A stretch of DNA of 64,000 bases from an uncultured Treponema sp. (GTDB lineage: Bacteria > Spirochaetota > Spirochaetia > Treponematales > Treponemataceae): NCBI GenBank assembly GCA_949300145.1, contig CASGDA010000010.1, forward strand, positions 1-64,000. Direction: 5' to 3'. The notes under the pieces were generated by a model. It ran no database searches. It had not been told where the DNA came from and saw nothing but the letters and a program-made list of their open reading frames with translations. The translations under genes were made by a program, and so were the position numbers. Below are positions 34,490-42,845 of this stretch, piece after piece. Position 1 is the stretch's first letter, and each line of letters begins with the position of its first letter.

Positions 34490-35977
34490 CTACACCCACA
34501 TGGGGGAAAGGGAATTCAAATAAGCCGTATAAATTTCAAAGGCCTTGTCATAGGCTTTCCCGGCGGCGGCATCCGGAAGAACGGTCTCGCTTTCCCGGAC
34601 ACCGATATGCTCGGACACCAAATCCGAAATGGAGACGGGGTTCCCCTCCAGCTTTTTAAGGCACCACAAAGCCTGGATTGCGCCTCCCATTGCGGCGGCC
34701 TCGTCATTGTCGGGGAGTTTGACCGGCAGCTGCATGATGTCGGCGGTTATCTGCCGCCACAGGGGACTCTTGCTGCCGCCGCCAGTCAGCCGTATCTCTT
34801 TCGGAGAGAAGCCCAGCTCCCGGAAAACATCCAGCGCCTGCCTCATACCGAAAATGGCGGACTCCATGGCGGCACGGGCTATGTTGCCGCGGGAACAGTT
34901 CGCCGCGGAAACACCGCAGATACAGGCTTTTCCGTGCGGCAGATTCGGGGTACGCTCGCCGTTGAAGAACGGAAGGAAAACTATCCCGTCAGCGCCGGGA
35001 ACCGCCCCGGCGGCGAGGCTGTCAAAATCCTTTACACCAAGATCGAACAAGGCTCTTGTTTCCTCTGTAGCTACAGTGCAGTTCATTGTACACAGTAACG
35101 GCAGATACCCGCCGGTGGAGGAATTAAAGCCGGAAACGCCGCGGCGCGGGTCAGCGACCGGCGAGTCACTGTAACCGAAAAGGGTTCCGGAAGTGCCGAG
35201 GCTTATTGTGAGGAAACCGTCACGCACGGTTCCCGTGCCTATCGCGCTCATCATGTTGTCGCCGCCGCCTGATGAAACGGGAATCCCCGCGGGGATCCCG
35301 AAGAGGGCGGAGGCTTTTTCCGTCACATACCCGCAGGGGGCGTCGGATTCTATTACAGGCGGAAGAAGACCGTGGAGGCGGGAATCAATGCAGGCGCATA
35401 TTTTTTCCGACCACCTTTTTTCCGCGCCGTTGTACAGGGCCATGCCGGAGGCGTCGCCGCTTTCGGTGTTGTAAGCCCCGCACAAAAGGTAATTCAGGTA
35501 GTTGTGTGGAAGCATAATGTACCGCAATCGGTCGAACGCCTCTTTTTTGTGGCGTTTGAGCCATAAAATCTTCGGGGCGGTGAAGCCGGGAAGCATAAGG
35601 TTGCAGGTTTCGGCGATGACGGCGTCTTCCCCGCCGGCGGCTTCCGTTATGAGGCGGCATTCCTCCGCCGTTGTGGTATCATTCCAAAGCTTCACGTTGT
35701 ACAAAGCCTTTCCGTTTTCATCCAGAGGGACAAACCCGTGCTGGTGACCGGAAACTCCGACCGCGGACACACAGGCTTTCTGCTCCGGCGTAAAGGCGGC
35801 GAAACATTCCGCGAGGGCCTTGTCGTACCACTCTGTCTTCTGTTCCCTGGTACCGTCATTCTCAGCTATGATATCAACAGGCACCTGGGATTTGGCGACA
35901 ATCTTCTTTGACTCCCAGTCATAGAGAACCGTTTTAATACTCTGGGTTCCCATGTCAATTCCAGCAACAATACGCAT
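34490..35977 (-). CDS. xylB: xylulokinase
   Basis: 495 aa FGGY-family kinase that phosphorylates D-xylulose to xylulose 5-phosphate. Seen: GIDMGTQSIKTVLYD (N-terminal phosphate loop), SGHQHGFVPLD (substrate His region), KLWNDTTT, the catalytic Asp in SSGGGDNMMSA, and the C-terminal FGGY signature region RLTGGGSKSPLWRQITADI. It is the last gene of the chvE-gguA-gguB-xylB run, 52 bp after gguB and behind an intercistronic hairpin. GGAGGAATGG precedes the ATG. The context points to xylose or related pentose use; no xylose isomerase gene lies in the window. Confidence 0.93.
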   Translation of the reverse strand: MRIVAGIDMGTQSIKTVLYDWESKKIVAKSQVPVDIIAENDGTREQKTEWYDKALAECFAAFTPEQKACVSAVGVSGHQHGFVPLDENGKALYNVKLWNDTTTAEECRLITEAAGGEDAVIAETCNLMLPGFTAPKILWLKRHKKEAFDRLRYIMLPHNYLNYLLCGAYNTESGDASGMALYNGAEKRWSEKICACIDSRLHGLLPPVIESDAPCGYVTEKASALFGIPAGIPVSSGGGDNMMSAIGTGTVRDGFLTISLGTSGTLFGYSDSPVADPRRGVSGFNSSTGGYLPLLCTMNCTVATEETRALFDLGVKDFDSLAAGAVPGADGIVFLPFFNGERTPNLPHGKACICGVSAANCSRGNIARAAMESAIFGMRQALDVFRELGFSPKEIRLTGGGSKSPLWRQITADIMQLPVKLPDNDEAAAMGGAIQALWCLKKLEGNPVSISDLVSEHIGVRESETVLPDAAAGKAYDKAFEIYTAYLNSLSPMWV

Positions 35978-36001
35978 CCATTCCTCCGTAATTTATGTCT
36001 G

Positions 36002-36031
36002 GAGCAAATACGGTGAAACCCGGATTTGCTC
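36002..36031 (-). other. intercistronic hairpin between gguB and xylB
   Basis: GAGCAAAT (36002-36009) pairs with ATTTGCTC (36024-36031), extended by a CGG/CCG pairing after one mismatch. It covers the gguB stop codon. No U-run follows in the sense of transcription, so it is more likely an mRNA-processing or attenuating structure than a full terminator. Confidence 0.42.
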
Positions 36032-37208
36032 AGCTTTTTGACCTCTTCTTTGACAGAACATCAAAAACCACCGCAAAAAGAAGCACAAGACCTTTTACAA
36101 CACGTTGCCAGTTTGCGTCAATGCCCATAATGGACATTCCATTATTAAGAACACCCATAAAGATAGCACCTATAACCGCACCTCCGACCGTACCGGTACC
36201 TCCGTATGCGGAAGCGCCGCCTATATAACAGGCACCGATGGCATCCATCTCATAGTTTGTTCCGGCAGTGGGGGAAGCGGAATTAAAGCGACCCACACAG
36301 GCAAGAGCCGCAACAGCGGAAAGGAAACCCATGTTTGTGTAAGCGAAAAACAGGACTTTGTCGGTATTGATACCGGAAAGTCTGGCCGCCTTTTCGTTAC
36401 CGCCCATGGCATACAGATAGCGTCCCGGAACCGTCTTTTGCGTGTAGTAACTGTATCCGAGAACGATAACCGCAAGTAAAATCAATACAACGGGGAACCC
36501 CTTATTCATACTCAAAAGCCAGGTAAGGAACATTACTATAGCCGAAATAATGATGATACGGCTGAAAAACAATGCGGAAGATTCCACGGTGTAATTTTTT
36601 TTCATCTTTTTTATCCGGCCAAAAACAGACAAAAAGATGAAAACCGCGCATACAATCACGCCAATAATCAGGGTGACAGCCATTACAGCCTCTTTGTCAT
36701 CCAGCGCGGGAACAAAACTTGTGAAATATCGCAGATATTCATCCGGGAAGGGAGAAATGGTAAGCCCATTCAAAATCAAAAGGGCGACACCGCGCCAAAG
36801 GAGCATTCCCGTAAGAGTGACGATAAAGGCGGGGATACGGATAAAAGCAATCCAAAATCCCTGCCAGGCACCGATCAGAATTCCTGTAAGAAGACACAAA
36901 AGAATTGAAAAATATACATTCAGATTCAAGTTTACAATCAGGGTTCCAGCCAAGGCGCCAACCATGGCCACCACGGAACCCACAGACAAATCGATATTAC
37001 CGCCGGTTAATATGCACAACAACATACCTGTCGCCAGAATAACAACATAAGCGTTCTGACTTATTATGTTGGAAATATTCAGAGGGTCAAAAAGGGATCC
37101 CCGGCCTGTTGTCAATATCAATGTTTGGAACAGCAGCATAAGCACGACAAGCGCTATCAACATACTGTTTTTCTGCAAACCCTTTTTTATTGCATGTGCC
37201 CCTATCAT
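36030..37208 (-). CDS. gguB: sugar ABC transporter permease (GguB/XylH/MmsB type)
   Basis: 392 aa inner-membrane permease of the carbohydrate-uptake transporter-2 family. About 10-11 hydrophobic helices are visible. Family landmarks include [23 protein letters not shown] near the N-terminus, [20 protein letters not shown], and the EAA-like segment around [20 protein letters not shown]. The insert between helices after about residue 165 is longer than in RbsC and matches the GguB/XylH subtype. It overlaps the ATPase gene by 4 bp. With ChvE-like and GguA-like partners it should import pentoses and hexoses such as xylose, arabinose, glucose or galactose. Confidence 0.9.
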   Translation of the reverse strand: MIGAHAIKKGLQKNSMLIALVVLMLLFQTLILTTGRGSLFDPLNISNIISQNAYVVILATGMLLCILTGGNIDLSVGSVVAMVGALAGTLIVNLNLNVYFSILLCLLTGILIGAWQGFWIAFIRIPAFIVTLTGMLLWRGVALLILNGLTISPFPDEYLRYFTSFVPALDDKEAVMAVTLIIGVIVCAVFIFLSVFGRIKKMKKNYTVESSALFFSRIIIISAIVMFLTWLLSMNKGFPVVLILLAVIVLGYSYYTQKTVPGRYLYAMGGNEKAARLSGINTDKVLFFAYTNMGFLSAVAALACVGRFNSASPTAGTNYEMDAIGACYIGGASAYGGTGTVGGAVIGAIFMGVLNNGMSIMGIDANWQRVVKGLVLLFAVVFDVLSKKRSKS

Positions 37209-38788
37209 ACAAGTTCTCCTTCTTTCACAGATTCAGGTTCCTTTTCCGGAACAACGGAATTGGGACTGCCTTTCAGGATACAGCCCATAATTGATTCCTG
37301 GGTGGCTTCGTCCCGGGACAATTCCCCGACAATGCGTCCCTCATTCATAACATAAATGCGATCGCACATACCCAACAGTTCAGGCATTTCCGATGAAATC
37401 AACAGGACGCTTTTACCCTCCGCCACAAGATTATTGATAATGCAATAAATTTCATATTTCGCGCCGACATCAATACCTCTTGTTGGTTCATCCAATATGA
37501 GAATATCAGGATCAGCGAACATCCATTTACTTAAAAGAACTTTCTGCTGGTTACCTCCGGAAAGGTTTCCCACAAGCTGTTCTATACCGGAACATTTCGT
37601 GTGCAGTTTTTCTTTATATTCTTCGGCGATCTGCCTTTCCAAATCAGGATCGAGAACCTGATGATGGCTTACCTTATCCAATTTAGCCAGAGTAGTGTTT
37701 TCCACAATTGAAGAAGTGAGGATCAATCCGTTCCCTTTTCGGTCTTCTGTTACATATGCTAAATGATGGTCAATGGCGGAACGGATAGAATGAAGATGGA
37801 CTTCCTTGCCATTCAGGAAAATGCGGCCTTTAATGTCCCTGCCGTAACTCCTGCCGAACACGCTCATCGCCATTTCCGTCCGGCCCGCACCAATAAGACC
37901 GGCCACACCGACAACCTCACCCCGGCGCACATTCAAATTTACATCATCGCAGACTTTGCGCTCCTCATACAAAGGATGGAACACTGTCCAATTCCTTATT
38001 TCCAAGGCCACATCGCCGACGGCGCTTTCCCTTTTCGGAAATCTGTCCGTCAAACTGCGGCCTACCATGGCGCTTATAATTACATTTTCGTCAAAAGATT
38101 CGGTTTTTTTGTCCAATGTGCGGATTGTTTGTCCATCCCGGATAACTGTAATTCTGTCCGCCACATAAGACACCTCGTTGAGTTTATGGGATATAATTAT
38201 GGAGGTCATCCCGTCAGCTTTAAAACGGAGCAGCAAATCAAGAAGCTGCTTTGAATCGGTTTCGTTCAGGGCAGCCGTCGGTTCGTCCAGAATCAGCAGT
38301 TTGACATTTTTTGCAATTGCCTTGGCGATTTCCACAAGCTGCTGCTTACCGACACCAATATCTTTAATAAGAGTCAGGGGGGATTCGTGCAAACCAACCA
38401 AATCAAGCAGTGAAGCCGCCATACCGGCAGTTTCATCCCAATCAATCCCGCTCCATGTTTTACGTTCATTACCAAGAAAAATATTTTCACCAATAGAAAG
38501 ATAAGGCACCAAAGCCAGTTCCTGGTGGATAATAACAATGCCCTTACTTTCGCTGTCCCTGATATTATTGAACCTGCATTCTTCGCCATCATACAGAATG
38601 TCTCCGGTATAGGTGCCGAACGGATAAATACCGCTAAGAACATTCATCAATGTGGATTTACCGGCACCATTCTCACCGACAATGGCATGAATTTCGCCTT
38701 CCTCAACCTGCAGGTTAACATTGTCGAGAGCTTTGACACCTGGAAATATCTTTGTGATATTACGCATCTCCAACAACGTTTTTGCCAT
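37205..38788 (-). CDS. gguA: sugar ABC transporter ATP-binding protein (GguA/MmsA/XylG type)
   Basis: 527 aa with two fused ABC domains, as in all CUT2 ATPases. First domain: Walker [10 protein letters not shown], Walker [11 protein letters not shown]. Second domain: a degenerate Walker A ([13 protein letters not shown]), the signature LSGGNQQKV, and Walker [12 protein letters not shown]. This asymmetry is normal for the group, where the second site is hydrolysis-impaired. The protein sits on the cytoplasmic side of the GguB-type permease. An 11-bp hairpin separates it from the binding-protein gene, a usual arrangement that keeps the binding protein in excess. The last 25 residues are acidic and variable. 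Confidence 0.95.
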   Translation of the reverse strand: MAKTLLEMRNITKIFPGVKALDNVNLQVEEGEIHAIVGENGAGKSTLMNVLSGIYPFGTYTGDILYDGEECRFNNIRDSESKGIVIIHQELALVPYLSIGENIFLGNERKTWSGIDWDETAGMAASLLDLVGLHESPLTLIKDIGVGKQQLVEIAKAIAKNVKLLILDEPTAALNETDSKQLLDLLLRFKADGMTSIIISHKLNEVSYVADRITVIRDGQTIRTLDKKTESFDENVIISAMVGRSLTDRFPKRESAVGDVALEIRNWTVFHPLYEERKVCDDVNLNVRRGEVVGVAGLIGAGRTEMAMSVFGRSYGRDIKGRIFLNGKEVHLHSIRSAIDHHLAYVTEDRKGNGLILTSSIVENTTLAKLDKVSHHQVLDPDLERQIAEEYKEKLHTKCSGIEQLVGNLSGGNQQKVLLSKWMFADPDILILDEPTRGIDVGAKYEIYCIINNLVAEGKSVLLISSEMPELLGMCDRIYVMNEGRIVGELSRDEATQESIMGCILKGSPNSVVPEKEPESVKEGELV

Positions 38789-38836
38789 CGATGTCTCCTC
38801 CTGTGCCGTTTCAGTATTCCGGCAGCAAGTAACGAA

Positions 38837-38863
38837 GAAGGGGACAGATTTGCTGTCCCCTTC
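38837..38863 (-). other. intercistronic hairpin after the binding-protein gene
   Basis: GAAGGGGACAG (38837-38847) and CTGTCCCCTTC (38853-38863) form a perfect 11-bp stem with a 5-nt loop between chvE and gguA. No T-tract follows on the minus strand, so a 3'-end-protecting or partial-termination role is likely, raising binding-protein output relative to the ATPase and permease. Confidence 0.65.
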
Positions 38864-38878
38864 CAGGTTCAGTATGAA

Positions 38879-39952
38879 TTAAAGCGCGATATCAGCTTCA
38901 GTATAGTAACCGCTGTCAATCAACATCTCTTTATAATTGTCGACTGTGACCGCAACAGGTTCACAGAGGAAAGAAGGCACAACGCCGAGTCCGTTATCAT
39001 AAGTTGTAGTGTCATTAACGGAAACAGTTGTTCCTTTTACAATCGCATTAACCATTTCCACAACCTTGGCGGCAAGTGTCCTTGTGTCCTTGAAAACGGA
39101 CATGGCCTGATATCCCCTGATCATGTTCTTCACAGAAGGCTTGTCACAGTCCTGGCCGGTGATAATAGGCATATTTTCCGCGGTATAACCCACTGACAAC
39201 AATCCGTTGGTAGCGCCGTTGGCGGTGGAATCGTTGGAGCACAGAACAGCGTCCAGCCGTGTTCCTTCAGGGCCGTAGCGGTTGGCGGAGATGATGTTTT
39301 CCATGCGTTTTTGGGCTTCTTCCATTGACCAGTTCAAAGTGGCGCACTGGGCAAGGGTTGTCTGGCCGGAACGAACAACCAGTTTTCCGCTGTCCATATA
39401 AGGCTTCAGAATATCCATGGCGCCGCCGAAGAAGAAATTGGTATTGTTGTCATCGGTGGGACCCGTGAAGATTTCCATATAAAAGGGGCCGGCGGCATTA
39501 TCAAGATCAAGGGCGTCACGGATAAATGATCCCTGGGTTACACCGACCTTGTAGTTGTCGAAGGTAGCATAGTAGGAAACAGCGTCACTGTTCATGATAA
39601 GGCGGTCATAGGCGATAACAGTTATACCACGGTCCTTTGCCCCTTTGAGGGCTTCCGTAAGGGAAGAGCCGTCAATGGCAGCTATAACGATAACCTTGCA
39701 GTTACCCATAATCATGTTTTCAATCTGGGCAACCTGGGTGGGAATATCGTTGTCACCTGCATACTGGAGGTCAACCTGATACCCTGCTTTTTCGAGCTGG
39801 GCTTTCATGTTACTTCCATCCTGGTTCCAACGCTGCAGGCTCTGTGTAGGCATGGAAACCCCGACCTTTATGGCAGAACCATCCTTTGCACCGCCGGCAA
39901 AAACAGCCGTACAAATTATCAATCCGGCTAAAACAGCGAGAATTTTTTTCAT
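38879..39952 (-). CDS. chvE: ChvE-like multiple-sugar-binding protein
   Basis: 357 aa from ATG 39952, which follows GGAGGAAGAAA. Signal peptide 1-20 (ILAVLAGLIICTAVFAGG); a lipobox is not evident because no Cys follows the hydrophobic core, apart from one inside it. The mature part is a type-I periplasmic-binding fold: GVSMPTQSLQRWNQDG, DRLIMNSDAVSYYATFDN, GPTDDNNTNFFFGG, LCSNDSTANGATNGL and TGQDCDKPSVKNM. These blocks match ChvE/XylF-type proteins that bind glucose, galactose, arabinose or xylose. It is the first gene of the transporter-xylB operon and has the strongest promoter in this part of the window. Confidence 0.92.
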   Translation of the reverse strand: MKKILAVLAGLIICTAVFAGGAKDGSAIKVGVSMPTQSLQRWNQDGSNMKAQLEKAGYQVDLQYAGDNDIPTQVAQIENMIMGNCKVIVIAAIDGSSLTEALKGAKDRGITVIAYDRLIMNSDAVSYYATFDNYKVGVTQGSFIRDALDLDNAAGPFYMEIFTGPTDDNNTNFFFGGAMDILKPYMDSGKLVVRSGQTTLAQCATLNWSMEEAQKRMENIISANRYGPEGTRLDAVLCSNDSTANGATNGLLSVGYTAENMPIITGQDCDKPSVKNMIRGYQAMSVFKDTRTLAAKVVEMVNAIVKGTTVSVNDTTTYDNGLGVVPSFLCEPVAVTVDNYKEMLIDSGYYTEADIAL

Positions 39953-39976
39953 TTTCTTCCTCCATTTGTGATAATT

Positions 39977-40010
39977 CACGGGATAATATCATTTTTCCCG
40001 TGCTCGAGCA
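39977..40010 (-). promoter_or_regulatory. palindromes at the chvE transcription start (operator candidate)
   Basis: TGCTCGAGCA (40001-40010) is a perfect 10-bp palindrome placed about +2 to +11 relative to the predicted start of transcription. Immediately downstream CACGGGA (39977-39983) and TCCCGTG (39996-40002) form an inverted repeat with a 12-nt spacer. Either could be a LacI/ROK-type operator or a leader hairpin. No regulator gene is adjacent. Confidence 0.42.
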
Positions 40011-40017
40011 CATATAT

Positions 40018-40046
40018 ATGTTAAATCCTTTCTTTATGGATGTCAA
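40018..40046 (-). promoter_or_regulatory. promoter of the chvE-gguA-gguB-xylB operon
   Basis: A perfect TTGACA (40041-40046) and TAACAT (40018-40023) are separated by exactly 17 bp on the minus strand. The predicted start is near 40011, giving a leader of about 60 nt that holds palindromic DNA and a good ribosome site. Confidence 0.62.
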
Positions 40047-40069
40047 GTGTTTTTTAGAGTAAGTTGTAT

Positions 40070-40873
40070 TTAAATTCCGGAAGATGTTTCACCCGGCATT
40101 TTCCTGGGAGCTCCGGCAGCGTAAAAAGCCTTTTTGTTCTCATACATGAGCCGGTCGGTTTCCCTGACGTGTTTTTTTAAATCAATTACCTGTTCAAACC
40201 ATAAATGTCCCACAGCCACAGAATATTTACCGCCATCCTCTCCGGAACTTTTCTCCTTCAATTCCTTAACTTTTTTTTCAAACACGTCTTTGGGAATCTC
40301 GGGACAAAGAACCACAAACTCATCCCCGCCGATCCGGTACAAATTGTTCCGCCTAAACAAAGACAGAAGTCGGCTGGCAATGGCCTGGAGAGCTTCATTT
40401 CCCTTCTCATGCCCTAAAGAATCGTTGACAGCCTTCAGCCCATTCATATCCACATAAGCAATGCCCACATGACGGTTCTGTATGTTCTGAACCGTGTCAA
40501 TATCGTTAATAAATTTATTTCTGTTCTGAAGCCCTGTAAGCATATCCTTGAAACTCATATCCTCCAGTTGTTTTTCAAGCTTATCTTTTGTCAAAACGGA
40601 GACAAGAAAATACGAAATGGCTTTTAGGCCGAAATCAATTGAGGAAACAGGCACATTCGGAACCGGGTTATCCACACCGATAAATCCCAACAACTCTGCA
40701 TTTTCTGTCATAAGGGGTACACGTAACAGGCTTTTTATTCCATGGGCAACAAGGAATCCATATTCTTCGATATTACTGTATTTTATATTTTCGATATCTT
40801 CAATATAGACACATTCATTATGTCTTAAAGATGTGATCCATCGCACCATAATCCTCAACGGAACATTTTTCAA
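40070..40873 (-). CDS. GAF-GGDEF diguanylate cyclase fragment (3' part of a broken gene)
   Basis: The open frame starts at a TTG that lies inside a GAF domain, so 267 aa is a fragment. Seen: the remainder of the GAF domain (ECVYIEDIENIKY, LLRVPLMTENAELLGFIGVDNP), then a full GGDEF domain with DMLTGLQNRNKF, DMNGLKAVNDSLGHEKGN and RIGGDEFVVLC. The GGDEF motif and its metal ligands are intact, so the domain could make cyclic di-GMP if it were expressed. No I-site RxxD precedes the motif at the usual distance. Upstream in another frame are the missing GAF residues (TVTNTYEWCAAGVESEIDSL), joined to the PAS part by the lesions described in the pseudogene entry. Confidence 0.8.
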   Translation of the reverse strand: MKNVPLRIMVRWITSLRHNECVYIEDIENIKYSNIEEYGFLVAHGIKSLLRVPLMTENAELLGFIGVDNPVPNVPVSSIDFGLKAISYFLVSVLTKDKLEKQLEDMSFKDMLTGLQNRNKFINDIDTVQNIQNRHVGIAYVDMNGLKAVNDSLGHEKGNEALQAIASRLLSLFRRNNLYRIGGDEFVVLCPEIPKDVFEKKVKELKEKSSGEDGGKYSVAVGHLWFEQVIDLKKHVRETDRLMYENKKAFYAAGAPRKMPGETSSGI

Positions 40874-40969
40874 ACTGTCAATTTCAGATTCAACCCCTGC
40901 GGCGCACCATTCATAGGTATTTGTTACGGTTCATCTTCAAAATCGATGTCAAATATACATGAACGCTGG

Positions 40970-41079
40970 GATTGGAAAAACTCACCGGTAGCGGACAGGA
41001 TATCCAGGCCAGCTTCGCCCTCAATATTGATTATGCCTTTATCGATTGGAAAAACTCACCGGTAGCGGACAGGATATCC
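40970..41079. repeat. 36-bp direct repeat inside the GGDEF gene
   Basis: Identical 36-bp copies at 40970-41005 and 41044-41079 are separated by 38 bp of unrelated sequence. On the minus strand each copy encodes the same DILSATGEFFQS stretch. The 38-bp spacer stays open in the frame of the second copy and reads like protein sequence, which suggests recombination with a paralogous gene rather than simple slippage. Confidence 0.9.
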
Positions 41080-41513
41080 TGTATATTCCTGTCCATGGGA
41101 CATGAACGGTGCAGGATCCTAAGACATTTATTTATAAAATGCTCCATGGTGAAGGATTTTTCCAGCTCCCGGTGTTTCAGCATAATATCCGAAATATCCA
41201 GGGCGATTTCCATACGGACGGGTTTCCCGTCCTTCCACAGGATAAGCTTATCCTTCAACATATAATCCCGTTTCGTCACAGGGTTAAAGAAATTCCACTC
41301 GTAAACGCCATTGAAGGATAATTTTGAATTAGTACAAAAGGGGCAGGGTTTAGTCCTTCTTTGTAAAACCTCATAACATTTTTTTCCGCAAAGATCCTGC
41401 TTTTCGGACACACCGAAATTCTTTTTCCCGGCAGTATTCATAAACAGCAAATCGTAAGTTTCCAAATCGGAAATATAAACAAGTTCTGACAACTCATTTA
41501 ATATTTCAGTCAT
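41031..41513 (-). CDS. PAS-domain fragment (5' part of the broken GGDEF gene)
   Basis: 160 aa. A PAS-like sensor domain: LSELVYISDLETYDLLFMN, then CGKKCYEVLQRRTKPCPFCTN with a paired-Cys loop seen in many PAS-GGDEF proteins, EWNFFNPVTKRDYMLKDKLI, and RMEIALDISDIMLKHREL. A linker helix follows, and the frame ends in the first copy of the direct repeat. The start ATG has GGAGG about 12 nt upstream. Alone it could still fold as a small cytoplasmic PAS protein, but it has no output domain. Confidence 0.75.
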   Translation of the reverse strand: MTEILNELSELVYISDLETYDLLFMNTAGKKNFGVSEKQDLCGKKCYEVLQRRTKPCPFCTNSKLSFNGVYEWNFFNPVTKRDYMLKDKLILWKDGKPVRMEIALDISDIMLKHRELEKSFTMEHFINKCLRILHRSCPMDRNIQDILSATGEFFQSIKA

Positions 41514-41640
41514 AAGGTCCGTCCCCTCCCCGTTTTAAAAATGAAGTTTAAACTTCCCAAAGTTAAAATGATATATCACGATACCGGCAAATGCAACTTT
41601 TTTTTACCCCGATTTGAAGAATGACCTCAGGGAAACCCGG

Positions 41641-41670
41641 TTGCCGAGGAACATTTTTTTTCTTTATAAT
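41641..41670 (+). promoter_or_regulatory. promoter of the SLC13/ArsB-like transporter gene
   Basis: TTGCCG (41641-41646) and a perfect TATAAT (41665-41670) are 18 bp apart. The leader is about 14 nt and holds an AGGA ribosome site before the ATG at 41691. Confidence 0.5.
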
Positions 41671-41690
41671 GGCGGGAACAGGAAAAAACA

Positions 41691-42839
41691 ATGTCTTCTT
41701 ATTTAAAAAAAGCGGCGGCGTGGGCTAAAAAGGAAATTATTTTTACAGTCATCTTTTGTCTTACAGTCCTTTCCCTGTGGTTCGTGCCTCCTTCCACCGC
41801 ATATGTTTCAAATATCAATTTTGATACCTTATTCATACTTTTTTCACTGATGACGGTTGTGGCGGGTTTTTCTTCCTGCGGGATTTTCACCTGTCTGGGC
41901 GCTCTGGTGTGCAAATCCGTAAAAACGGAAAGAACCCTTGCGGTTGTCCTTGTGTTCCTGTGTTTTTTCACCGCCATGCTGATCACAAATGACGTGGCTT
42001 TATTAACCTTTGTACCATTTGCAATCACGCTGTTAAGGAAAGAGAAACAAGAGTATCTGGTTTTTGTAATAGTGCTCCAGACCATTGCGGCGAACACCGG
42101 CAGCATGTTGACACCCATTGGAAATCCCCAGAACCTGTTCCTGTTTTCCCAGGAAGGCTTTTCCCTCGGCTCATTCATAATGACAATGCTGCCCCTGACT
42201 GTATGTTCAGGCTTACTGCTGGCGGCGGTGATTTTCATCTTTGTTCCGAACACTGCCACGGAAAACGCTCCCACTGGCAGAGCGACCCCCGCGGCCTTTT
42301 CCATTCCGGTAAAAAGGGCCTCGGTTTATACGGTTCTATTCATCCTCTCGTTGAGCGCCGTTGTCCATGTAATACCATCCTATGCCGCGGCGGTTGTTAT
42401 TTTTGTTTATGCCTTTATCTTTGACCGGGAAAGTCTTGCCCGGGTTGACTTTATGCTTTTGCTGACTTTTGTCTGCTTCTTTATTTTTACAGGAAACATT
42501 GCGGCCATTGAAAGCGTAAGGAATTTCTTGCAGGCTAAAATCCAGGGGGCGGAATTCTGGGCTGGTGTGGCGGTCAGCCAGATTATCAGCAATGTGCCCG
42601 CCACCCTGATGCTCCATCCCTTTTCAGGAAGCGGCAGGGAACTCCTTCTCGGCGTGAATACCGGAGGACTGGGAACACTGGTGGCATCCCTGGCCAGCCT
42701 GATTTCCTTCAAGCTTTACATGAAAACACCGCAGGCACGTCCACTTTATTTTTTAGGCGTATTCACCCTTTTCAATGTGGTTTTCATGGTCCTGATGATT
42801 CTATTCAAGTGCTTCATCATGGGCGGCAGTCCAGGCTGA
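41691..42839 (+). CDS. SLC13/ArsB-NhaD superfamily ion transporter
   Basis: 382 aa inner-membrane transporter with about 9-11 helices. Seen: the paired re-entrant-loop motifs of the superfamily, LITNDVALLTFVPFAI with NTGSMLTPIGNPQNLFL in the first half, and VAVSQIISNVPATLMLHPFS with VNTGGLGTLVASLASLISF in the second half. These positions bind Na+ and an anion in citrate/dicarboxylate or arsenite carriers. The protein is shorter than typical ArsB (about 430 aa) or CitM. The substrate is undetermined; dicarboxylate/citrate or Na+/H+ exchange are the main options. It ends 6 bp from the convergent LicC-like fusion gene. Confidence 0.82.
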   Translation: MSSYLKKAAAWAKKEIIFTVIFCLTVLSLWFVPPSTAYVSNINFDTLFILFSLMTVVAGFSSCGIFTCLGALVCKSVKTERTLAVVLVFLCFFTAMLITNDVALLTFVPFAITLLRKEKQEYLVFVIVLQTIAANTGSMLTPIGNPQNLFLFSQEGFSLGSFIMTMLPLTVCSGLLLAAVIFIFVPNTATENAPTGRATPAAFSIPVKRASVYTVLFILSLSAVVHVIPSYAAAVVIFVYAFIFDRESLARVDFMLLLTFVCFFIFTGNIAAIESVRNFLQAKIQGAEFWAGVAVSQIISNVPATLMLHPFSGSGRELLLGVNTGGLGTLVASLASLISFKLYMKTPQARPLYFLGVFTLFNVVFMVLMILFKCFIMGGSPG

Positions 42840-42845
42840 CGGCCG

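Larger units (their letters stand above)
40070..41513 (-). pseudogene. broken PAS-GAF-GGDEF diguanylate cyclase gene
   Basis: Read on the minus strand, PAS, GAF and GGDEF parts follow in the right order but in three different frames. Lesion one: a 36-bp segment occurs twice, 74 bp apart (41044-41079 and 40970-41005), so the PAS frame runs into a stop after FFQSIKA while the second copy continues FFQSQRSC. Lesion two: a one-base frame change near 40926-40935, where the middle frame ends FEDEP-stop and the GAF frame continues TVTNTYEWC. The two shifts do not cancel. The gene is therefore inactive as assembled, unless both changes are assembly errors. Confidence 0.72.
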
